In this document: positions 28,218-40,178 of the stretch, piece by piece
Layout: each line of letters opens with the position of its first letter
Numbering within the stretch: the first letter of the stretch is position 1
Assembly (NCBI GenBank): GCA_963082975.1
Contig: OY720345.1
Coordinates: 75,175,034-75,239,033, forward strand
From: Labia minor
Lineage: Eukaryota > Arthropoda > Insecta > Dermaptera > Spongiphoridae
Direction: 5' to 3'
DNA length: 64,000 bases
Translations under genes and position numbers: made by a program
Notes under the pieces: model-generated
Databases searched by the model: none
What the model was told of the DNA's origin: nothing
Seen by the model: only the letters and a program-made list of their open reading frames with translations

Positions 28218-30667
28218 TGTTAGATATTATTATTTTTTATTATTCTTTATAGTTTATTATTCATTCAATTGTCATATATTATTTAAGTATAAAAATAATT
28301 AGATTTTTATCTAAATATATTTTAAAAATAAAATTATTTTTTTTTTAATTTATATCTTTTATTAGAATATATTTGAAAAAAAAACATTAGAATTCAAATT
28401 GAAAAAAATAAAGTTTATGTTTATCGAAAAAGTAAATATGGACACTAGCTAATATTACTAATACAAATTGCTTAGAACTAATATAAAATATAAGTAGATA
28501 TACCTAAATATTGCGTTCAAGAATTACAAATTTCTTCAAAAAGGTGGTCCAGGAAATATTACTATTTCATGCCCAATCTATAGTAAATAAGAGAATTTTT
28601 GTAAGTTCTTTTTGATAAACCTTTTAAACGTACAAATACAAATTATTTTTTCTTAGTTTATTTTATTAAGAAATCATCCATTAATATTATTTACTATTTC
28701 ATAAAGATTTATAAAGGGTGGATTTTTATTAAAATTCAAAATTATCCATAAGACAAATATTTTTTAATCAATTCAATATAATTAATTGTATTAAGAATGT
28801 TTATTTTTTATTTTATGATAAGTTATTATTATAGTTTAAACTTTTAATATATATATATATATATTATATTTATTGATATATAGTAATATAAATTAATATA
28901 AACAAAGTTAACGGTTCTATTAAAATTATCCTAATATATATTTATACTATAAGATTTAAGATAATAAAAATAGTTTTAGATATTATTATTTTTTTAATAT
29001 TGCCATTAAAAAAAAAAGATATTTATAAATTGATACCCGAATTTTGGAAACGTTTGGTTGTTTGAACTACTTAAAAATCATTCAAAAAGTTTAATTGAAA
29101 CGTTCTCCTGCTCTATGAACAATTAAAAAGTGGTTTGACTAATTTCGAAATGGTGATTTTATTTTAGAAGATTGACTCTGTTTTTTGGATAGTAATTATA
29201 TATTAAATGCAATGCTAGCGTGAATTGTGACAAAATTTATATAAATAAACACAAGATATCGAATAAAATTAAAAAAATCAAAGAAATAAACTAATGCTAT
29301 TGTATATTTTTTTTAAAAATAAAAAAAATTTTATATGGTATTTAACGTATTGACCAATAATGTTAGTCAAAGAAGATATATATATATCTATTGTAGCATA
29401 GATCAGAATTGATTGTATAATTTATTTTGATGTCATTATCATTAGGGTAAAAATTTATACATTATAATTAAAATTTTATCAATTGTGGGCTTATAATTAA
29501 ATTATTTCATATTAAGCTCTGTACATTGTATGTATTACGTTCAAGAAAAAATAGCCTCACCAGATGCATCATAGTAAAAATAAAATCATATCAGATGGCT
29601 ATAAAATATAATTAAGCCAAGGCCAAAAGCATAATTGATTATGTTAATAAATTTAAAACTATTTAAAACATATATATTTCAAATAAAATTCAGACAATAT
29701 ATTGAAATGCCCTAGTAATAATCCTGAGCTCAATATTTTATTTAATATATATATTAAAATTATATAAAAAATAGAAAATTATAAAATTAAGAAAGCTAAT
29801 CCTTAATTAAATTAAAAAGTTAACCCTCACAGCATCAAAAAATTTTGAAAGAATGCAATAAGATTAATGAATTATATATTATTCTCAAATACTATATTAT
29901 TAATAGGGTATAATGTAGAATAATTATATGAAAACAATATTTTTTATTACTTCCATAATTCTATGTTGAATATTGAAAATTTAATGTCTTGAAGAGAAAA
30001 ATATTGTAATTTAATTCCTAATTAAAAAAAAAATAAATAAAATCATAACTTTTTTGATATCATTTTAACATTTAATGTTATCTAATTATTTTTAGATTCT
30101 AATTGGATCAAATCAAAAAAAATATTGTATTTGAAAATATGTCAGTTACACTTGTTGCATCAATAACACATATTGTAAGAAATTTTATTAAAAAAACTTT
30201 CATATATATATATGCCTGTACATTTTATTGTTTTCTAAATCAAGACCCTCAAGATGAATTGTTGTTCATATGATTGACATTATAAGAATAATCCATCCAT
30301 TGTGCAATTTGTATCCCATAAATAAACGATTTATTAAAATATTAAAAATACTATTTATGTATAACAATAGAATTACAAAAAGAAATATGATATAGGTATT
30401 TAGTTTAAGAGAAATAATAATTTAAGTAATAGGCTAATTTAATAAATATTAAATATTTCTTTTTTTAATTAAACAATATAAGTATTATTTTTTTAATAGT
30501 AGGAAAGTGGTTAAAGAGGTCAAGAACTTTTGATTAAATTTCTGTCAGAAAGATAAATTAAAATTATTATTATTACATAAAAAGAAATATAAATATTATA
30601 CTATGTTTAACATTTTCTTTATTAAATTCATATAGTAAATCTAAATTAAATATGAATTAACTTAATC
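28218..30667. other. AT-rich intergenic DNA
   Basis: About 2.4 kb between the GTPase gene and mRpL52. I see no exon, repeat family or structured RNA. The last part before 30668 is the expected 3' flank of mRpL52. Confidence 0.5.
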
Positions 30668-32285
30668 TTAGTTAAGTTTTTTTTGTCCCTTTTCTTTTAA
30701 TTTATTTGCCAGAATATTTTCTTTTTCTTGTACTTTTATTAGTTTAGCTTGTTTACATCTATCAACAGCAAAATTTATTTCTTCTAAATATTGAATAGCT
30801 TTTTGCTAAAATTGTAAAATTGAGAGAATTAATATAAATACGTTCAATAGAAATTTAATTTCAAATTTACAGTAAATTGTTTTTGTTGATTTAAACGTTT
30901 CTTTTGCCCAATGGTTAATGGTGCTGGACGCCCATCCTTGTAACTAAAATCTGGTGCATTTGTTAATTTTCCATATTGATTTGGATTTTCTTCAAGATTA
31001 TTTCTGTATGGGCAAATAATAAAAAAATTGATAAATTAAAGTTGCTAAAATATTATTATGGTATAATTCTAATAAACCTTTTGAAAATATTAATAAATCA
31101 TAATTATTAGAGTAATAATTTAATAAAGAATGAGGTGAAATTCTACTGGGGTATTGATTTCTTAAATATATATATATATATTGATTTACCATATATTTTA
31201 TATGTCTTCATCATTTTTACTCGTTACTATTTTAATTTTTGATAATATTTTAAGAATAGAAATAAAAATTTCTAATTATGCAAACTACAATAATTTAATA
31301 AAAAAAAAGTTTCAATTATGACACACATTCACAGCACTACTTATCTTGTTTATCTTGTTAATTTTTACAACAATAATTTTTACTAATATGAAAAATTACC
31401 AAAGTTTAAATTTCATTTCTGTAAAATATTATTGCGAAAAGATTAGCTAATATTTTATACTTTTGGAATAAAGTTATTAATTTATTAATTAACATTAAAT
31501 ATTTATAGATTAAAATAGTTTATTCCTTTTGTCAGTCAAAGACATCCCGAAAATGATTTTATTCAACAAATAATTTAATTTTATGAATTTTATATTTTAA
31601 TACTTATATGATGTAAGTATGTATATGAATATTAACAACTTGATAATAAGTCATAAAATGAACCAAATTGATATTTTTGTTCTTTAGAAAGTTAATAAAC
31701 CAAAATAATTCTAATGATTTCATAATTATTTTTGAAAATTGCTCATCAAAATTTTGAAAATGTTTTAACCCTTAACTGACATTTTAATTATAAAAAGATA
31801 CACATTATGAATATTTATTCATAAACTTAAAATTAAATATTTTTACTCGATGAAAAATAGTAAAAAATATAAATGACATCTGATTTGATTATATTGAAAA
31901 ATAATAAACATTGACACCTCTTTATAATTATTATAACAGAAACATATAAAATAAAGTTAAAAAAGTTAACAATTTAAAGATTTATTTTCTATTTTTAACT
32001 TTTACAATCTTTATTTAATTTAAGACAAGCAGTATAAATAAAATCGAATTTTTCCCTGAAGATAAATAAGAATCAAACATTATTTTTTTAAAAAATCTTA
32101 AAGAAAACTTACTCTAATCTCCAAAATCCTATTAAATTTATACTACTTGTGTGAATTTGTGTGAGATATTTAGGATATCCTAAAATAAAACATAAAAATT
32201 AACATTTGATAATGAATTTAAATAATTTTAAATTATTACCATAATAAAAATGTGATTTAGTAGTTGTTTGTAAAATTTTCAACAT
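30668..32285 (-). CDS. mRpL52: Mitochondrial ribosomal protein L52 (mL52)
   Basis: Four coding exons on the minus strand, in order: 32285-32240, 32179-32113, 31003-30871 and 30805-30668. All have GT-AG junctions and consistent phases, totalling 384 nt (127 aa). The N-terminus (MLKILQTTTKSHF...) is basic and hydroxylated, suiting a mitochondrial targeting peptide. The family core reads NPNQYGKLTNAPDFSYKDGR then PAPLTIGQKKR, the bL52m signature. The Lys/Glu-rich helical C-terminus includes EEINFAVDRCKQAK. The protein is a metazoan-specific subunit of the mitochondrial large ribosomal subunit. The exons are too short to show as one open frame. It is divergent from Integrator subunit 7, with start codons 314 bp apart. 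Confidence 0.92.
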
Positions 32286-32599
32286 CTTTTTAAAGTGAAT
32301 TTAATAAAATCTTCTTAACTTATGGTCTGTGCTAATAAACGTAATAAACAAATTTGGAATTCACTTTTTTTAAAAAACATAACCTTACGTTCATATCGGT
32401 TCATATAACAGCATTAAGTGGTGTGAAGATAGCAAAGCTTATTTAACTCTCTACGACAGAAAAGACTAATTTTAAAAATGTTTTTCTAAATGTCAAAATA
32501 AAACTTTCAGTGAATAATTACATTAATTTATTAATGATTCACATAGTTATATTGCCTAAAACCATTACAAATAAAAGAACATTTTAAAATTTATTTAAA
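32286..32599. promoter_or_regulatory. Divergent promoter between mRpL52 and IntS7
   Basis: A 314-bp interval between the two start codons holds both 5' UTRs and presumably a shared bidirectional promoter. The central part (about 32385-32460: AACCTTACGTTCATATCGG ...) is its least AT-rich section. No TATA-box placement or known motif can be assigned with confidence. Confidence 0.6.
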
Positions 32600-35500
32600 A
32601 TGACCACTCTTAGTGGAAGAGTTGTTTATAACGAAGGAGAATCAGATCATGATGCAAATTCTGCTTTTTCTGAATTAGATAAAGGTAATATTTTGTTTGA
32701 AAAATTAATATATAATTATACTAATCTACTCTGTCTGATTATTTCAGGACTACGTTCTAACTTATTAGGAGAACAATGTGAAGCCATAGTTAGATTTCCA
32801 AAATTATTTGAAAAATTTCCTTTCCCAATTTTAATCAACTCTGCCTGTCTAAAGCTAGGTGAATTGTTTCGAACAGGGTAAGATCATTTCAATTGTATAT
32901 TTAATTTTAAAGATATTATAAAAAAAAATAATTTCATTACGAATTTGATATCTATTATTTTAATGTATTAAAAAATTTTTGCATTTTTAGGACAAATTTT
33001 AATAGACTATGGATTGTTCGAATATTTCAATTAACTGAAAGACATATGGACAAAGTATTTAATGTAGAAGAATTTATAAGAAAAATATTTTGTGTAAGCC
33101 ATTCAAATGATCCTGTAAGTATTTTTTCTATAAAATTTCTAAAGTATCATTTAGTGCCATATCAATATCCATTATCATTTCTAGGTTGCCAGGGCTCTTA
33201 CTTTAAGAGCTTTGGGTGCAATAGCAGGCATAATTCCAGAAAATCAACAAGTTCATCATTCGATTAGAGAAGCCTTTAACTCTCATGAATCAATAGAAGT
33301 TGAAGCTGCAATTTATGCTGCTATCCGTTTTTCAGCATTATCTAGGTAATGTTGGATAAATTAATATCAAGTTATCAGTTATACAAAATTAGTATTTAAT
33401 AAGACAATTTAATTAATATAAAACATATATAAGGAAAATAACTATGTACAAATTTTGAATTTTAATAAATTAGTATTGGCAACAATTTATATTGAATATT
33501 TAAAAATTATTATATACAAATATCATGTATCAAATATTAAAATATTTAAGAGATTTAACATTTATATTTGATGTTTCAATGAAAAACAACGATAAGAGAG
33601 ATGAAGACCAATTTATATGAATAATCTTATGATCTTAAATCTCATTCCTTAGTATTCTATTTTATAATTTAAACTTAAATATAGTAATATAAATAATAAT
33701 AGTAATAATAAATATTTTATATATTTTCAGACCTTTTGCTTTGAGTATGTGTAATAAAATTTCTAATATGATTCAAGGATTATCTACTCCAGCTCATATA
33801 AAGCTTCAACTTTTATCCATATTAGAAAACACTCATCCCGATGCTGCTACTGCTTCTATGGTATTTTAATTTTAATTTAATTATTATTTTCAGCGATTAA
33901 TATATAGGTATTTTATTTAATTAATCTTCATTAAATTAAATATTATTTTATTAAAGGTTCGAAAATTATGTACTGATATTTTGCCAATTTATCCAGCCAA
34001 AGATTTTGTAAAAGCAACTCTACATTCTTTAACATCGCTTTCTTTATCTACCATTGTAGATATTCCTGCTCAGGTATTATTTTATAATATATAATTTTAT
34101 AATTTATTAACATAAAAGATAATTTAAATTTTACATGTATAACAAAAAGAACTTATCTTAGAATAAATTGAAGAAAAAAAAATATAAAATTCAAGCATTC
34201 AAGCATTAAACTTTGTTCCCGTATTGTATATAAAAATACATCATCTAGATTAAATGCAACTTATTAACATAATTTTCCAATTAACATGTTTATTAACATA
34301 AATATTAGGCAGTAGCAGTTCAATAAATAATTATTAATTTTTTTAAGGTTACTTTGGCTTTGAGTTTTCTTAATAATGATCCTCGAAGAGAAATTCAATA
34401 TGATGCTTTAAAGAGTTTAATTATTCTTTCTGAACAAGGTGCTACCTTGTGGCCCCCTCACGCATTAAATAATATTGTGCGTTATGGATTACAGTCATCC
34501 GATGGAAAAATTCTTAATTTAGTTTTAGATGTGGCTGTAATGCTTGTAAAAAATATTGCAACAGCTCAAGAACAAATGGATTTAGGTAACTTCTGATTAA
34601 TATATTTATATATTATTCTGATAAAAACTTATAAAACAAAACAGAATATTGATAATAATAAATTTATATTTTTTAACTTAAAATATATAGATTCTCCTCT
34701 CTCAAGGTTGTGCAATCAATGTTGTTATTCAACAAATTTAGAAGTTTCGACTAAAGCTGTATATTGCCACACTGTTTTAACTTGTTTAAGGTATTTTAAA
34801 ATAATTATATTTAAAGATTGGACTGTGATAACTCATACTGAACCAGTGTATCTATTTTTAAATTCAACCTGAAAACTTTTCTTTTATGACATTTTTAATT
34901 TCCATTTATAGATTGAATTTCCAAATATTTTACAATAATTAAAACTTTTCCCTTTATTTATGTTCTTATTATTTAAGATAATGATTGATTAAACTTTGAT
35001 CAATTTTAACTTTATATATTTGTTTATTTATAATTTATCATCTATATTAGAGTAGTATTATCTCTTTTTAACAATTTATTCTTGATTTCTTTTCTTTTTT
35101 TTTAATTTCAATAATTGCTCATATTATGACAATTTAAATTATTTCAGACATACTTTCGATACAAATCAAACTGAATTAGATAAAATTGTCGAACCAATTG
35201 AATCTATTCTTTTATTAAGTTGCCCATTGACTTCATCTCCTCGTCTTCTATGGCAAGCTTTAAAGGCAGCCATTCGGCTTTGTCAAACTTTTCCTGCTCA
35301 AGCTTCAGATTTTATTCTTTTACTTTCATCTTCATTTTCAAATACGAAAGGTATTATAAAATATAAAAAATATTATTGAAGTTTCCTTTTAATGAATTAA
35401 TGAATTTCATTTTAGGTAAAAATAGTTTACTTATTGCTGAGGCAATGAGTGCCATGGCAGAATTCTCCCCAAATTGTTTACAACCTGCACTTAACATATT

Positions 35501-38500
35501 TCTTAGTAAATTAGAAGAATTAACCCATTCTAGAAATAAAAATATTGGAAATGAAGTGGTAATTATTATTTTAACAAATATTTTATTTAAATTTCTATAG
35601 CTTATTCTTCATTTTTTTATTATTAGTTAATGCTCACAAGACTAATCTTTCAAATCCATGTTGGATATGAATGGACACCAGAATCTCGACAAATTATTGA
35701 AGCAGTTGTTCGTAAAATTAACCCTTGGTCGATGTATCGTGTGGCAAGAAATGCAGCTCGATATGGCCAACATTCGATTGCTATTGATCTCTGGGATCAA
35801 TTGCTAAGTCAGGTGTCAAGTGAGCATTATCACTTTTGGTTTGTTGGATTAGAGGAATTAAGTCGTGCCGAAGCAATATTGCATGATGAAGTATCTAAAC
35901 CAGCTGTTCTTACTCGGATTACACTAGCTTGTGCTCATTATCATAAAGCCTATGCCGCAATTAAAGTAAGTTAGCTTTCATTTTAAATTTAGGCACATAA
36001 ATAGAAATTAAAATGAATTTGTTCAAAACAATTTAATTAATAAATAAATTTATCTAAAATTTTAATCTCAATATTGTTGTAGGCCGCCACCCTCTCATCC
36101 ACATGCACTATTCCATTTCATACAGAATATTTACGACTACGTACTGAAATGCTCCAATGTCTTGGTCAGTTAGTAGCTGCATGTCAAAGTGTTTGTACTA
36201 GTCCTCCAGCAGCAATTGCAAGTACTGTTGCAGACACTCAACGAGATTCAATGTTGAGAAGTGGACATGTCATTTATCAGGTTTTTTTCAAATTATATAA
36301 TACTATCATAATCAAAATTAAAATTTATTTAAAATAAATTAGAAGAAAATCTTACATTAACTCCATTTTCAAAAATGCATCTAATTAATAAATATTAATA
36401 TTATTTATTTAAAATACATTTGAATAAGGTGTTTTTATATTTTATTTCAGTTGCGGAAAAGTTCAAAAGATTTAAAAAATTGTAGTGAACAATTATGGAA
36501 ACTTTATCAATGCTCATTTGATGCTGATCCTTCCACATTATATAATATTCATATGTATCCTTTTTCATCATGAATTTGAAAATAATTCTTTTAGAAAATA
36601 TCTTAAATTAAAATTATCTATTAGAATTAATTTTAAGACACAATTCATTTTTTTTTAAATGGATTGAAAAAATTCTTCAATACTTTTATTCATTAAATCT
36701 TTTGTGGTATACTCATTTGCTTTAGCAAATAACGTTATTTAGTTTTTTAGAAATTGTAATTAGTTTTGAAAATTTTAGTAAATTTTTCTTAATGTGTCTT
36801 TAAATTAATATAGATTACAACAAATGTGTGTTTTATTGGCATACTCCATCGACAAGGTTGCTAACTTAAATAATACTGATGAACCACCTCCAATAGATCT
36901 TGGGTAAGTAGTTATAATAAGCGGGAGTGTCCTCCCCTAGACTTTCCCGCATATAAATAGGTATAAAGAGTTGTGAATGCATATTTAGAATGTGTAAACT
37001 TGGTATTGATAAAGAGCCAGTTCGTTAGTTTATTGGTGTCAAATTTGATATTTGGTAACATTTATATATATATATATATAGAATAAAGTGCTACTTCCGG
37101 TTAACTGATATTTTAAATGTAAAAAAAAACAGATATGGATATAATATAAATATTTTTAATTTTATTTTATTTATAATATATAAGGGCTGGCTGTGACGTC
37201 ATGAAGTGCTGGGTGACGTCATATAATTTTAAATTAAGAAAAAACTAATGAAGATGATTTTTCTCGAGGATAAAACCAATACAAAGTGCATAACACGTGG
37301 AGATATGTCCTGACGTGAAATTTGATATGAAAATAACCCTTCACTTCCTCTCTTCGATCGGCAATACGAGCACTTCCGGTTTCCGGATTTGCACCAAAAG
37401 TTGATCAATTCATCATACTGATGGATTAAGTAAATATACCAAATTTCATCAAAATTCGTTGAGCCGTTCAAGCTGTACACATCTATACGGACGGACGGAC
37501 GGACAGACATCATGCTAAAAATACTTTTTTCTGTTAAGAAAATGCATGATTCGTGGAGATATGTACCTAAAAATATCCACAGGTGAAATTTGGCGTGAAA
37601 ACAATACCTCCCTTACTATCGTCGGTCGGTAAAAAGGAAACGCTACTTGTATAGGTAAAATGTCACTTCCGGTAGTCAGATCATGATGAAATTTGGTATC
37701 TGAATTTTTTTCATATTTTTAAATCTATATACAAAATATGAAGCAAATATCTCGAAGCAAACTGGTACTTTACTTGAAAGGTAAGCGCAACCAGTGTAGG
37801 TAAAGTACCACTTCCGGTTAACCGATTTTGACCAAATTTTGATAGAAATCTACAAACTGTGAATAATATCGGTGTACCAAATTTCGAAGTCCTAGCTTGA
37901 TTAGTTTTTGAGTAAATTTGCTTACAGACATTACATACATACATACACACACACAGACATAATTCGAAAAATGGTATTTTCCGACTCAGGGAGGTCTATC
38001 GAAATCTCGAAGTCGAAATTTTTGACGATTCCAATACTTCCCTTATACGAAGTATGCGGGAAAGTAAAAATATAAAAAAACAATTCATGATGATTGAATT
38101 ATTTAAATAAAGAAATTATAAATAATTTAAATATCTAATCTTTCTAAAAACCTCAAATATGATAGTGTAAAAATTCAGTAGATTATTTTTATTCACAAAT
38201 TAATATTTTATGATATTTAAATATTTACATAAAAATTAAAAAAATACATATCCAAAGTGAATGAAGTAAGTTTTTAATTCTCATATTATGCGGTAAAAGA
38301 GTTATTTCATCAAAAGTATTATTAAAAATATCCAAATTAAAATCTAAAAAACTACAATTTTGCCGGTTGTATGAATATGAAACGAGAATAGTTAGAAGGT
38401 ATATGAAAGGAGAATTCTCTTCATAGAATTTATGGAATGAAAAATTCGCACGGGATAGTTCAGATTACACGATGAGGAATCAATTGATTAATTTAAATAA

Positions 38501-40178
38501 TTTTACTTCTTTTTATAAAAGTCATTTGTTTCAATTAAATTACTATATATGTACTAATGGCTAAAACCTTTAAAATTTTTCTAATCCATTTGTACATTAT
38601 ATTCTGAAATTTATTTAGTATAATAAAATAATAGTAAATTATTATTTTCAGTGCTGAATATCCTGGACTTGAAGCAATATCTATGCATGAAGCATGCAAA
38701 CAAATAAGTGCTATTTCAAAACAATTTAAAACATCAACAAGAAACATCACTCATCATGTAAGTCGTTTTTATATATATATATATTTTCTACATTCGCAAC
38801 AACAGCCCCTATCAAGTCGGCTATATTAATTTAGCGTCCTTTGATCAGTAGATCGGGTCCTATCAACCTTTACCTTGATTTTCTTGATCGGAGGCGCTAC
38901 TTTTCATCAAGTAGCTTCCCAATTTTGATCCCGGAGGATGGGTTGACTCCGTCCCATAGACCCCAGCTAGACGTCTTTTAAATAAACATATATTTATTTA
39001 AAACATGTGTAGATAGAGGGGTATTAATTCTAAGAAATATTATGATTTAAATAATTTTATTATATACTCAGCATCGTATAAATAATACAAAGTTTTGAAA
39101 GATGTAGAAAGTAAGATATACAGTTAGTTCATTTTAAATTTAAAATTAATTGATAATAAATTTTTGTAATCATATGTAATGTTTAAAATTTTACCAATGA
39201 TTTGTTTCAGGACATTGATTGTTTATTCGCACAAGTTGAAATTATTGCTCGAACCCCATTGTGTATTCCTCGCTATTTTTTTCAAGTTCGTCAATCAACA
39301 AATATTAAGGTAAAATTGAAATATTTTTTAAATTGTATTTTGATTATTATTATATTACTAATATAAATGTCTTTATGTAGATTGCATTAACACCTCAGCC
39401 ACGAGTATCAGGTGAACCAATAAGTGTTCCAAGTGGAACACATCTTGGCCTACGTTTGGAAGGGGTTATTGTGCATGGACCTAAACCTGGTCTTTTCCGA
39501 CAAATAAAAAATCTTATAATTCAATTTCATGTTCTGCCACAGGACAGACATAAAAATCTCGATTTTAAGGTAATATATATATTAATTAATAAATCATTCA
39601 TATATAAACATTTTTTAATACATATAATAATTAAAAACTAAAAGTCTTTCTTATTCCTTTAAAGTTACTTTGTTACTCGTTGTCAGATTAAATTGAAACA
39701 ATACATAAAGTTTATAACCCTTCTTCATAAATAAATCGTCTAAGCATTTATATCAAATATTATTTTTAGCCTGTGGATACTTCACCTTCGTTAACTGAGC
39801 TTATAACTCCACATAAAGATTTCTTCACTTCTCAAGTTTCTCTAGGATTTCCAATTTGTGGCCTTTACTCAATTTCACTTGAGATCTCTATTGTAGATAA
39901 CATGGTAAGTTATTATTTATATTATTTATTTGTTAATTTTTTAAAGAACTTCATAAAATTACACTTTTTTATTCCAAACCGAAACTAACTCATAATTCTT
40001 TCTTCTTAATCACTTCTTAAAGTTAATAATAATTTTATTAAATAAATTCTGTTATTCAATATTTTTTTAGGGAATACAATGGCGAGGCGGACAGAAAGCG
40101 AATTTTATTGTAAAAAGTATGGACGACCCAAAAAGTACATATCGTATTCGATTAATGCATGAACTTCAAAATCATTAA
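32600..40178 (+). CDS. IntS7: Integrator complex subunit 7
   Basis: Nineteen exons: 32600-32684, 32748-32877, 32991-33114, 33185-33345, 33731-33860, 33957-34073, 34348-34585, 34691-34790, 35148-35350, 35416-35558, 35627-35965, 36083-36280, 36451-36554, 36814-36903, 38652-38757, 39211-39309, 39381-39569, 39770-39904, 40071-40178. They sum to 2799 nt (932 aa) with every junction GT-AG and in phase, close to the usual 950-1000 aa. Diagnostic N-terminal sequence: DANSAFSELDKGLRSNLLGE, FPKLFEKFPFPILINSACLK and HSNDPVARALTLRALG. The N-terminal two-thirds is helical-repeat (ARM/HEAT-like) and the last third is a conserved C-terminal domain. The protein is a nuclear scaffold of Integrator, which cleaves snRNA 3' ends and nascent RNA at paused polymerase II. 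Intron 14 is expanded by repeats. Confidence 0.96.
36921..38070 (+). repeat. Repeat family C (in IntS7 intron 14), host of a nested A copy
   Basis: Starts GCGGGAGTGTCCTCCC, a GGGAG/CTCCC hairpin. ACTTTCCCGCATA (36941-36953) follows, exactly complementary to TATGCGGGAAAGT at 38053-38065, which is followed by AAAAA. The core modules are CTACTTCCGGTTAACTGAT (about 37090), then CCACTTCCGGTTAACCGAT, TTTTGATAGAAA and ACCAAATTTCGAAGT. A CATACATACACACACACA tract precedes CAGACATAATTCG. The 3' end is CCAATACTTCCCTTATACG. The architecture matches families A and B although the terminal bases differ. Confidence 0.8.
37120..37634 (+). repeat. Partial repeat family A copy nested in family C
   Basis: From ACAGATATGGATATAA (the middle of the A leader) to CGTCGGTCGGTAAAAA. 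It includes GACGTCA (twice), CACTTCCGGTTTCCGG and GGACGGACGGACGGACAGAC. The A 5' hairpin and 5' terminal repeat are absent. Family-C sequence resumes at about 37637. The minus-strand frames at 37229-37513 and 37711-37950 are translations of these repeats. Confidence 0.72.
38800..38985. repeat. Unclassified repeat-like block in IntS7 intron 15
   Basis: A block of balanced composition (CAACAACAGCCCCTATCAAG ... CCCAGCTAGACGTC) inside the AT-rich intron. No frame or terminal structure identifies it. A transposon fragment is most likely. Confidence 0.35.
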
